Assembly (NCBI RefSeq): GCF_024707525.1
Contig: NZ_CP062232.1
Coordinates: forward strand, 62,001-126,000
Direction of reading: 5' to 3'
From: Rhizobium sp. TH2
Lineage (GTDB): Bacteria; Pseudomonadota; Alphaproteobacteria; Rhizobiales; Rhizobiaceae
DNA length: 64,000 nt
Part shown: positions 18,020 to 25,698 of the stretch, in pieces
Layout of the letters: every line of letters begins with the position of its first letter
Numbering within the stretch: the first letter of the stretch is position 1
Notes under the pieces: generated by a model
Told to the model about the DNA's origin: nothing
Databases searched by the model: none
What the model saw: the letters and a program-made list of their open reading frames with translations, nothing else
Program-made: the position numbers and the translations under genes

Positions 18020-19624
18020 CTACGGGTAGTAGTCACGCCAGTTGATACGAGCCATTCCTGGCGGGGTAGGTTCGTCCACTTCGGCAAGAACAACCGGCGG
18101 ATCGTCTTCAAGTCCCGATCGGGCACGATCCTCCCAGTCGTCGTCGAATATCGACTTGTAGTAGCCCGCGATCTCGGGGTCGTAGATGATGAGACCGGCG
18201 TCGCGATTGCGTAGCACCCCGTCCGAGGACCAGTTCGTACTGCTGATCAAAACGATTTCGCCGTCGACGATGATGCCCTTGTTGTGGATGTTCGCCTGGA
18301 CCTTGAAGCATTGCTCGTTGAATCCGTTCTCAACAAGCTTGCGGATCTTGTCGGCTGCATCCGACGATCCGACGATGATGCGTATCTCCATTTTGGGGCG
18401 GTAACTGAGGTCCGCCAGGAGCGCCAACATCTCGCGGAACGGCCCATCATGGGCTGCTGTGCTAAAATTGATGTAGGAGAATTGTAGATAGATAGAGCTT
18501 TTTGCATTCCGCAGCAATTCCATAATGCGCGGCAGATAGTTGTCCGGTGTCAGAACTGGCCTGATGCGAACCGGTCGATTGGAACTCGGTAGCCTGCGTG
18601 GTTCGACCAGATCGACAATGCTTGCAGCCAGCTCGACATCGGCCACAAGATTTTCCAGAGGAATGAGCAGGTCGGGCAGGCGAGGGACCTCCACGACGTC
18701 CATCACCAGGCCCGGCTCGCCGGCGTGGGACTCCGCTTCAGAGCCATCGCGGTCATGCTCGATGTAGCGCTCGAAGAGCCGCGACAGTGCCTCATCTTCG
18801 ACAATGATGTGCCATTCCCGGTTGCCCTTCGAATACATCCCTGGTGCCTGGGCCGGATTGGCAATCGGGTCGATATCCGGCTGGCTACGGACGCTCCAAT
18901 TGCCGCTCGAAAGCCAGAAGGCCTCTGAATCGCGAACTGCGACCTTTTCATGGTAGGCGGAGGCGAAGCGGCGATTGGCGCCGCATTTGACGATCCAGCC
19001 ATCAAGCTGATCGCCGAGACTCGATCGCAGTTTTTCGCGGATTTTCGTCTCTGGCGCGGTCATGCCGTCGTCCCAGGTAAAGACCGCCTTGATATCGCTG
19101 GCGCGAACCGTGTCGATGAACGTCTTGGCGATGTAATCGGCGTTGAAGTCATACATCGCCGTTGTCAGCGTCTGTCGGGTCGCCTCTATGAAGGGTTTCA
19201 GGACCGGCCAACCCGCCTCTGGACCCACATGGCAAAGAAGGGACGAATTGACCTCGTACTCCTCGTCGATCGGATTGCCCTCGATCGGCTCATAGGTCAG
19301 TTCCGAAGCCGACGCAGTGACGATCGCATCCGAAAGCGATTGAAGACTTTCACGCGCTTCCAACTGCCGCTGCGGGCTGGCTTGCATGACAGACACCCGA
19401 AACGGCCCAAGCTGCCGCGGTGCCCTTTCTTCCTGCATTAAATGTGCAGGCGGTTTCTTATGAGCCACAAAAACGATGATAGCGGGCTCGCGGAAAATAC
19501 GGCCATCGACAATGGGGAAGCCCGGCTCTGCGCCGACAAAGCCTGGAATGCGCCTGAGAGCCTCGGCATTGTCATCAATGACAGCCTGTACGTCGCGTCG
19601 CGTGGCGTTATCAAGGAACCGCAT
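18020..19624 (-). CDS. Phospholipase D-like protein with two HKD motifs
   Basis: 534 residues from ATG at 19624, which follows AAGGAGG; an upstream ATG at 19648 lacks a site. Two PLD half-sites are present: HEKVAVRD-x5-LSSGNWS near 230 and HNKGIIVDG-x5-SSTNWS near 455. Both keep His, Lys and Asp of HxK(x)4D and the downstream Ser-x-Asn. There is no signal peptide. Family members cleave phosphodiester bonds in lipids or nucleic acids. It is the last gene after the S8 peptidase and the I9-like gene, probably in the same operon, so it may be an effector of that unit. The substrate is unknown. Confidence 0.85.
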   Translation of the reverse strand: MRFLDNATRRDVQAVIDDNAEALRRIPGFVGAEPGFPIVDGRIFREPAIIVFVAHKKPPAHLMQEERAPRQLGPFRVSVMQASPQRQLEARESLQSLSDAIVTASASELTYEPIEGNPIDEEYEVNSSLLCHVGPEAGWPVLKPFIEATRQTLTTAMYDFNADYIAKTFIDTVRASDIKAVFTWDDGMTAPETKIREKLRSSLGDQLDGWIVKCGANRRFASAYHEKVAVRDSEAFWLSSGNWSVRSQPDIDPIANPAQAPGMYSKGNREWHIIVEDEALSRLFERYIEHDRDGSEAESHAGEPGLVMDVVEVPRLPDLLIPLENLVADVELAASIVDLVEPRRLPSSNRPVRIRPVLTPDNYLPRIMELLRNAKSSIYLQFSYINFSTAAHDGPFREMLALLADLSYRPKMEIRIIVGSSDAADKIRKLVENGFNEQCFKVQANIHNKGIIVDGEIVLISSTNWSSDGVLRNRDAGLIIYDPEIAGYYKSIFDDDWEDRARSGLEDDPPVVLAEVDEPTPPGMARINWRDYYP

Positions 19625-19731
19625 GACTGGCCTCCTTGGCGCAACCATTCATCCACGCCCGCGAGCTACGCGTTGCGTCATGAACCCACATTACAGCATG
19701 AAGAGGTGAAACTTGCTCGGCAGCCGGCCTG

Positions 19732-19986
19732 CTAGTCGATGACGGGCAGGGCTTTTGAGATCGAGATTGATTCCACCGCTGGATCGTTCTCGGCGCGGTG
19801 GAGGTCGCCCGCGTCGATCTCGCCGGAAAGCATGTCCGAACTGATACGAGCACGCTCTTGGATATAGTCCGGCGCCGAATGGCCCTTGTTGAGTTTGACC
19901 AAGATCTTGAATCGCTGCTGGGATCCAGAATCGAACTGCATCGCCGCTGAAACACTCTCCAGTTTTTGGAGCTTCGAAAAATCCAT
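19732..19986 (-). CDS. Small I9-like (subtilisin propeptide/inhibitor-like) protein
   Basis: 84 residues. The pattern RFKILVKLNKG...DPAVESISISKALPVID (a strand, a helical stretch, then a V-x-S-I strand near the end) resembles the peptidase-inhibitor I9 fold of subtilisin propeptides. The similarity is judged by eye. It begins 93 bp after the S8 peptidase stop on the same strand. The same arrangement (S8 gene followed by a small I9-like gene) recurs at 30364-30672. A stand-alone chaperone or inhibitor for the adjacent protease is inferred. The ribosome site is weak. Confidence 0.55.
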   Translation of the reverse strand: MDFSKLQKLESVSAAMQFDSGSQQRFKILVKLNKGHSAPDYIQERARISSDMLSGEIDAGDLHRAENDPAVESISISKALPVID

Positions 19987-20079
19987 CGAACCAATCGCTC
20001 TTTGTTCGGTACAGTCCTAATATACGATCTTGCGTGATCGGAAACAAGAAGCAGCAACAATGCGCGCATTTTTTCCCTC

Positions 20080-22233
20080 CTAGACCGACGGCGGCTGTGC
20101 TGTCGGGAGTTGTCCTGCTGGCGGTTGTCCTAACGCATCGCCACTGGCCCGTCCGTAACCGGAGCGCGGATCCCAGGCGCCGGCGGCGGCCGCGGGGTGG
20201 GACTGCACCGAGTCCTTCAGACGTTCGCGTAACTGATCAATCGTTAGCTCCTGATTGTTGCGCTGAGCTTCTGCAAAGACCAGGGCAATGAGGCCAGTCG
20301 TGGCGGGGGCTGCCATACTGGTGCCCGATTTTCTGACGATCCCGCTGCCTGTCCTCGATCTCGCAGCGAAGACCGCATGGCCGGGCGCCGACAGTTCGGG
20401 CTTTTCGCGCCCATCACGAGTTGGCCCGGAGCTCGAGAAGCTTGACATGGGAAAGTTTGCCTTGTGTCCGTCATAGGACCCGACAACGATTGTCGACTTG
20501 CCTGTCGAGATTGAACCAAGCGTATGGGTGAACACCGGCTGTGCGAAGGACGCCTGGGCTAGGTCGTTGCGTTCGATCCAGGCATGATATTCGACCGCCG
20601 CTCCGTCATCGCTCTCGAGGCGCATGATCCATTCGCCATCGCTCAAGCCCTCGGCAATCCATACGCCAATCATGTTGTCGTGATTGTTAGGGTCGTCGAG
20701 GCGGCTGGAAACAAAGAGCACAACATTGTTGCCTGTACCTATGGGCAGGTTTTCTCCGGGTCGGACAGGCCCAAACGGCGTTCCGTCGGGCGCAATCATG
20801 GTGGCCCTGAGTCGGCTTGTCCCGGGATACCAGAGCTCCACTTCCGCACCGCCAGAACCGAACTGCCGGATAGCGATATCATGGGGACCTGCTGCCGGAG
20901 CCAGCCCTTCGGTATGCGTACCGTGCTGCTGCGAATTGCCTGCAGCGATGACGACTGCGCGGTTCGGCTTCTCCTGGACCAGAGCGTCCAGCCCCTGCTC
21001 GACCAACGACAAGCCATCATGCGGCCCGCCATTCGTTCCCAGGCTCAAATTTACCACACAGGGGCGATCACCAGCCATATTGAAGATGAAGCGGACGGCT
21101 TCGAGCAACTGGACTGAATCGCCGAAGGATTTCTGGACCACGGCCGGACCCTGCCAAGCGATATCGGAACTCGACGCCTCAACGAATATCAGGTCGGCGG
21201 CCGGCGCGACACCAGGCTGACCGGATCCGCCGCCGTTGCCCGCTGCAATGTCCATGACATGAGTGCCGTGGGTTCCCTGTTGCGAGAGGCTATCGGGTCT
21301 TGGACCATAGCCAAGCGTGTCATAGGGATTGGCTGTCGCTAATGCTCCATTGATACTCGCCGCATCGAACAACTGACCATAACCGAAAGGGCTTCCCGCC
21401 TGAGTGATCGCGCCTTGGTTCCAGATGGCAAGCAGACGCGTCTTGTCGTCCCGCAGAAAATTCTTATGAGCGAAGTCACAACCAAAATCGACAATGCCGA
21501 TCACGACGCCTTTGCCGCCCTCGGGATCAACCTGCTTTGCGGCGAAGTCCATTGCGGTCACCTTCATCGCCGGAAGAGTCGCCGCAAGCGCGGGCCGAAT
21601 CGGCTGGGATGCCTTTAGACTCAGGACCGGAGGCTGGCCCCGGACATATTCGACGCGGTTGATCGGTATCCTAGCCGTCACGATCCAGGAACCGTCATTG
21701 GCATCCTGCAGGCGCCCAAGTGTAGCGCCCTCAATGACATCCTCAAGATTGGTCCAGGCCTCGACGCTCGACACACGTGCGACCACCGCCACCTCATCTC
21801 CGTCGGTCGAGGCGACGGCCAGGTTTTCCTTGCCACATAGCCGATTGAGAATTGCGAGTTGCAGTCTAGGGTCCAGTGCGGACGAGACTTTCAAGGAAAG
21901 TCGCTTCAGCTCCTTGGACAGGATTGGCACTGAGGCACTCACGCGCGTGCTCAGCTTGTCGCTCTGAAAAAGCGGGCTGATAAGGCTCGTCGCGGCACTG
22001 ACTATCGTACTGAGAGCTGCCTGGGAGGTCGCAGCGCCAACGACCTGTGCAGCGGCGTTGGCAGCAACACGAAACGCCCAGTCATTCTCTCCCCCGAGCA
22101 GTGCCATGGACGGGCGAGCAGCAGCAATGGGCATCCCTTGCGCGCTTTCGACGGGTTCACTGGGAGGCGCGCCCACCTTCGAGCGGGAACCTGCTTTCGA
22201 TGTCTTGGGCTGCCCTCGCGATTTTCTGGCCAT
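20080..22233 (-). CDS. S8 (subtilisin-family) serine peptidase
   Basis: 717 residues; GGGGGG seven bases before ATG supports the start. The catalytic triad is Asp249 (IVDFGCD), His322 (GTHGTH) and Ser639 (SGTSMAAP), and the oxyanion Asn is at 433 (AAGNS). About 170 residues between the oxyanion Asn and Ser form an inserted beta-rich domain, as in Csp-like subtilases. Residues 1-220 precede the protease domain and contain an Ala-rich amphipathic stretch; there is no classical signal peptide. It heads an operon with an I9-like protein and a PLD-like protein, under a GTAAC direct-repeat promoter. Its substrate may be one of the neighbouring proteins. Confidence 0.9.
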   Translation of the reverse strand: MARKSRGQPKTSKAGSRSKVGAPPSEPVESAQGMPIAAARPSMALLGGENDWAFRVAANAAAQVVGAATSQAALSTIVSAATSLISPLFQSDKLSTRVSASVPILSKELKRLSLKVSSALDPRLQLAILNRLCGKENLAVASTDGDEVAVVARVSSVEAWTNLEDVIEGATLGRLQDANDGSWIVTARIPINRVEYVRGQPPVLSLKASQPIRPALAATLPAMKVTAMDFAAKQVDPEGGKGVVIGIVDFGCDFAHKNFLRDDKTRLLAIWNQGAITQAGSPFGYGQLFDAASINGALATANPYDTLGYGPRPDSLSQQGTHGTHVMDIAAGNGGGSGQPGVAPAADLIFVEASSSDIAWQGPAVVQKSFGDSVQLLEAVRFIFNMAGDRPCVVNLSLGTNGGPHDGLSLVEQGLDALVQEKPNRAVVIAAGNSQQHGTHTEGLAPAAGPHDIAIRQFGSGGAEVELWYPGTSRLRATMIAPDGTPFGPVRPGENLPIGTGNNVVLFVSSRLDDPNNHDNMIGVWIAEGLSDGEWIMRLESDDGAAVEYHAWIERNDLAQASFAQPVFTHTLGSISTGKSTIVVGSYDGHKANFPMSSFSSSGPTRDGREKPELSAPGHAVFAARSRTGSGIVRKSGTSMAAPATTGLIALVFAEAQRNNQELTIDQLRERLKDSVQSHPAAAAGAWDPRSGYGRASGDALGQPPAGQLPTAQPPSV

Positions 22234-22347
22234 TGTGTTTCCCCCCGTCAGCTCTTACCCACCAATAAGCGCTGATGAACGGTGCGGCGAACTGCCCTAT
22301 GAGGGGGCAGCGCCTTGACCAATCTAAGCGCTCTATCCAGCGGCAGA

Positions 22348-22380
22348 AACCTACTAGGGGTCGCGTTACGCGAGCGTTAC
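22348..22380 (-). promoter_or_regulatory. SARP-type direct-repeat promoter, S8 peptidase operon
   Basis: On the minus strand, GTAAC at 22380-22376 and again at 22369-22365 (11-bp period) is followed after 11 bases by TAGGTT as the -10-like box. It lies 115 bp upstream of the peptidase ATG. The same layout occurs at five other promoters in this block. Confidence 0.7.
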
Positions 22381-22447
22381 AGGGCGCCGCAGGAACCGCA
22401 TTGGTTCAAAGGCCAAAGATTGGTCACAAGCGCGCCGTATATAGGGT

Positions 22448-22615
22448 TCAATCGAGGGCTGCGCATCGCGCCTTCAACCTCTCAATCACCTCCTCGAATT
22501 CCGGTCGGGGATTATCCCAGCCAGCAGGACGGCTTGTCGAAGGCATCGTTTTTTCTGAGGCTTACCGCAGCGGGCCGCAGTATCTTTTGGACAGTGCAGG
22601 CAGCTCGTGGCATTG
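22448..22615 (-). pseudogene. Decayed 3' fragment of a dihaem cytochrome-like gene
   Basis: The minus strand encodes QCHELPALSKRYCGPLR, then TAA, then SEKTMPSTSRPAGWDNP and ending ARCAALD-stop. This matches the C-terminal 55 residues of the intact cytochrome-like gene at 37705-38961 (CSQCHE...AAEKTMPS...PAGWDNP...ARCAAVGG). One in-frame stop (22562-22564) interrupts it, and upstream coding has lost frame, though an RGYTPS-like trace is visible in another frame. It is a dead duplicate. Confidence 0.75.
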
Positions 22616-22836
22616 CGGCCGCGGCTTCAAGACGAGGGGGTGTAGCCGCGATGAAGTGTGACGGGCGACGTCTCATGCTCGTTTGAGCCCTGGGCCGCGA
22701 CGTGCCACGCTTGCTTACTTGGACCTGAATTTACCGCGACCCATGCCAAGACAATGCGATTTAGCTCCTGAGGTTTCTTGACCCGAAACAATTTGGCCTT
22801 CGATGCTCCGGGATCAGCCACGACTCATTACGAATG
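22616..22836. other. Non-coding or decayed sequence between the pseudogene fragment and the 427-aa gene
   Basis: A 64-codon GTG-started frame (22627-22821, minus) exists without a ribosome site. Its tail overlaps the region where the cytochrome-like pseudogene would continue. I see no other feature. Confidence 0.4.
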
Positions 22837-24120
22837 CTAATTCGTCCCGTAGGAACTTTTTTGTATTCCCATAATAGCGTCGGCCACGTCTCCGGCGGAG
22901 CCGTCCCTGTTCGCGAGTTCGTTCCGGAGTTGCGCTGCTCGTTTCCAGGCACTCTCGCCTGATCTGAGAGCCTCTCTCTCATCGGTGGTGAGCGAGAGTG
23001 AGCTCTGCTCCACCAGGGGACCATAGATTTGCGGAATCCCGCTCACTGCACTCAAGAGGTCGTGCCCTTCTTCCCCGCCCCGCGTGAGCCCCGCAGCTTC
23101 CGTCGGCTTTCCGAAGACCTTCGCGGCTTTGTCGAACTCCAGCAGGTATCCCGCGAGCGCGGCGTCACGGTCACGCGCGATTAGTTCGGAGCCGTAGATG
23201 GTACGCTGAAGTTTGCGGAAAGAATTTGTTGCCGCGCCATCCGCTCCATTGAAGGACTCGATCACTTCCTCCCACTGTGTACCAAAGAGATCAGGTGCGG
23301 TGCCGCTCGCATCGATGATGGTCTCCCGTCGTTGCACCGCCAGTAAGCAGTAATCGAAGTCGGTGACCAGAGGGGAGTCGGCTGCTTCCCCCGTGCGGAG
23401 CCGACCACCGGACACGAACAGCTTTCCCTTATGGGGCGAGTTCTCCGGTGCGTTGGAGATGAGCAGATACCCGCTTTGCTTTAGCAAGCCCCCATGCAGC
23501 GCCTCCACTTGCGGCGTCACCCCGTCTATGCCGAGAAGTTCGTTGAATCCCGAATAAACCTTCTCAGCGACGGCGAGTGCCGGAGCAAGTGCTCCTCCCA
23601 AGGCTCCGCTCACGCTCCCCATCACATTGAGCAGTGTGCGCGCAATGTCATCGCCGGGCACAGCGTAGAGCCCGACGAAAGCCTGAAGGTTGTTGAGCGA
23701 GACCGGCATCAGGCGCACGATCTCAATATCGCGCAGTTCTACCCAACCAGGACGCGCCTTTTCGTTTTCGGGCGCGTCGGGCTGGATCTCCTTCAGGCGC
23801 TGGCGAATGGTATTCGGACCAAGCGAAAACGGTACGGTCTGTGGTTTGCCGCGGGACCGAAACTCCGCCAGGCATAGGAATAATGGGAGCACCTTTACAG
23901 CGAACCGTCGCGAATCCGCGAGATGAAGACCGGAAAGCCGAAGGGTGAAGTAACAATCTCCGGGGGTGAAAGTCTTCCCATCCACCAATTCGGGGTCGCG
24001 GTCATGGCGGATGCGTTCAGCATCAATCCATTCTACCAACCTCGGGACAGTCTGAGCACCACTAGCTTTGCGAGCCGTATCTACCGCTTTCTTAAAGCTG
24101 AACAAGTCCCACAGCGACAT
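22837..24120 (-). CDS. Protein of unknown family, 427 aa
   Basis: The start has GAGGAG seven bases before ATG. I do not recognise the family. The first 180 residues look like an alpha/beta domain with alternating strands (CYFTLRLSGLHLADSR, WVELRDIEIVRLMPVS). A glycine/alanine-rich helix pair (VMGSVSGALGGALAPALAVAEKVY) could insert in a membrane. The C-terminal third is helical and charged. There is no signal peptide. It lies 18 bp after the CHAT-protein gene and in the same operon, so it is a candidate partner or substrate of that protease-like protein. Confidence 0.8.
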   Translation of the reverse strand: MSLWDLFSFKKAVDTARKASGAQTVPRLVEWIDAERIRHDRDPELVDGKTFTPGDCYFTLRLSGLHLADSRRFAVKVLPLFLCLAEFRSRGKPQTVPFSLGPNTIRQRLKEIQPDAPENEKARPGWVELRDIEIVRLMPVSLNNLQAFVGLYAVPGDDIARTLLNVMGSVSGALGGALAPALAVAEKVYSGFNELLGIDGVTPQVEALHGGLLKQSGYLLISNAPENSPHKGKLFVSGGRLRTGEAADSPLVTDFDYCLLAVQRRETIIDASGTAPDLFGTQWEEVIESFNGADGAATNSFRKLQRTIYGSELIARDRDAALAGYLLEFDKAAKVFGKPTEAAGLTRGGEEGHDLLSAVSGIPQIYGPLVEQSSLSLTTDEREALRSGESAWKRAAQLRNELANRDGSAGDVADAIMGIQKSSYGTN

Positions 24121-24138
24121 CGAAATTCTCCTCGTTTC

Positions 24139-25698
24139 TTAGACAGTTGTCCATTCGTCGTCCTGAACCACGAGCATCGGCGAGACGAAAGTAGGGCTGT
24201 GAGGGAACGCGGTTCGCACCGCGCTCCCGGCAGCGTGGAAGGCACGCGCCAGCGGAACTTGCTTGCCCAGCAATTCATGCAATTGGCCCGTAAAGAACGC
24301 TGCCTCCTTATCGTTGACTTCCCAACGGAAGCCGATAACGGCGGGAATCCCGGCCTGTGATAGGCGGAACACGGCTTCCGGGCCGCTGCTCTCGCACGAC
24401 GATAATATGACGAGTTGGACTTCAGCTTTGCGAGCCCAGGCTGCGAACTCGCTTACTCGCAAAGGGAGCACGTCGCCGGGCGCACGGCCGGGCAGGATCA
24501 AATACGTGGTGTCGTTGTCAGCCCGAATGCTGTGGCCAGCATAATGGATGATCTGCGGTTTAGGGGTCTGGGCCGAGGGTGCCGCATCCAGTCGATTCCG
24601 CAGCACTGCCAACGCGTTCCCGTCGGCCGTCAGTGCCAGTTCCTCCGGAGCAACCAACTCCGCAAGTTTGCGCGCTTGATCGACAGCATCGAATTCGACA
24701 TCCAAGGCCTGCAACGGTCCAAACATCCGCGCGCCGCCCGGACCAGGAAACTCGTATCGTCCATGCGCATCCGACTTGACGAAGATAATTTGGCCTGTGA
24801 GTTGCGCGGCATTCGTCAGTGCGGAAGCTGTCCGCGACTCGCTGGACAGACAGACGCGTCGAGCAATCGGCGCAAGAGAACGAACGAAGTTCTTCTTTAG
24901 CGGGTCATACAGCATCTCGAACGGCACATTGACGAACGGATTCGGCGAGTCCGGGCCAGGGCTCAGCAGGTTGAACCGGACGTGAACGCGGTCAAGCGTA
25001 CCGACCTCGTCAAGGCATTTGGAGATCGCAGCGGTTACGGCTTGTCCGGCGTAGTCTGTTTCGTAAGAGATGTCTTCCCCCGCTACTTTCAATACATCGA
25101 ACCAATTGTCGGTATAGCGCGCCGAACCGCCGCTACGCTGAATCGGCGTCCACTTAGCGAATTGTTCCTCCAACCGTCCCATCTTGCAGCGGCCAGCCCA
25201 ATCCCGACTTGAAGATGCGCCCACAAGCTTGCCATCAAGCGCAACTTCCGTGCGGATACTTGCTGCTCCAATCTGTAGTTCAACTTTCGCGGTGCGCGGT
25301 GCGGGCCCGCTGATTAGCGGTGAGTCAGCGAGAGCCGCCGCAATCGTCGAGGGTGCGTCATTTGCAAGCAGCACAGTATCGGATGAACGCGACGCTATGC
25401 TCTCGAGACGCTCCGAGGGAAACGGAGACCACACCAGAAGAGGGATGATTTTGTCTGCCTTGCGCAATGCGTCAAGAACGTCGGTTGCTTCCAAGAGAGC
25501 GTCGCTCTGATGCTGGCCCGGGGCCGCGAGGGCACTGATGAGAACGCTTGCAAATTTGGAGGAGCGCAATGCCGCAAGCGACTGGATGACTGAACGGGGG
25601 CCAGGTACACCTGTGACTTCAACGTCATATGCTTCGAGCGCGATCTGCAGGAACTCGATCCAATTGGCATCAGGAGAGACAACGAGGAGGCGCTTCAT
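24139..25698 (-). CDS. CHAT-domain (caspase-like) protein with receiver-like N-terminus
   Basis: 519 residues. The C-terminal CHAT domain (about 235-510) has the catalytic dyad region IIHYAGHS (His389) and VILSSCESSG (Cys435), followed by AGIPAVIGFRWEVND, the typical helix-strand after the Cys. Residues 1-125 have a response-regulator-like alternation (KRLLVVSPDANWIEFLQ...) but lack the phospho-acceptor Asp after the third strand, so it is receiver-like and not a working receiver. CHAT proteases cut partner proteins after sensor activation in known systems. Its gene overlaps the upstream sensor gene by four bases (ATGA), which suggests a sensor-protease pair. The substrate is unknown. Confidence 0.85.
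   Translation of the reverse strand: MKRLLVVSPDANWIEFLQIALEAYDVEVTGVPGPRSVIQSLAALRSSKFASVLISALAAPGQHQSDALLEATDVLDALRKADKIIPLLVWSPFPSERLESIASRSSDTVLLANDAPSTIAAALADSPLISGPAPRTAKVELQIGAASIRTEVALDGKLVGASSSRDWAGRCKMGRLEEQFAKWTPIQRSGGSARYTDNWFDVLKVAGEDISYETDYAGQAVTAAISKCLDEVGTLDRVHVRFNLLSPGPDSPNPFVNVPFEMLYDPLKKNFVRSLAPIARRVCLSSESRTASALTNAAQLTGQIIFVKSDAHGRYEFPGPGGARMFGPLQALDVEFDAVDQARKLAELVAPEELALTADGNALAVLRNRLDAAPSAQTPKPQIIHYAGHSIRADNDTTYLILPGRAPGDVLPLRVSEFAAWARKAEVQLVILSSCESSGPEAVFRLSQAGIPAVIGFRWEVNDKEAAFFTGQLHELLGKQVPLARAFHAAGSAVRTAFPHSPTFVSPMLVVQDDEWTTV

Noticed and set aside
22627..22821. 64-codon GTG frame, considered as a small gene after the 427-aa gene
   Set aside because: No ribosome site, and its end lies over the decayed cytochrome-like fragment.
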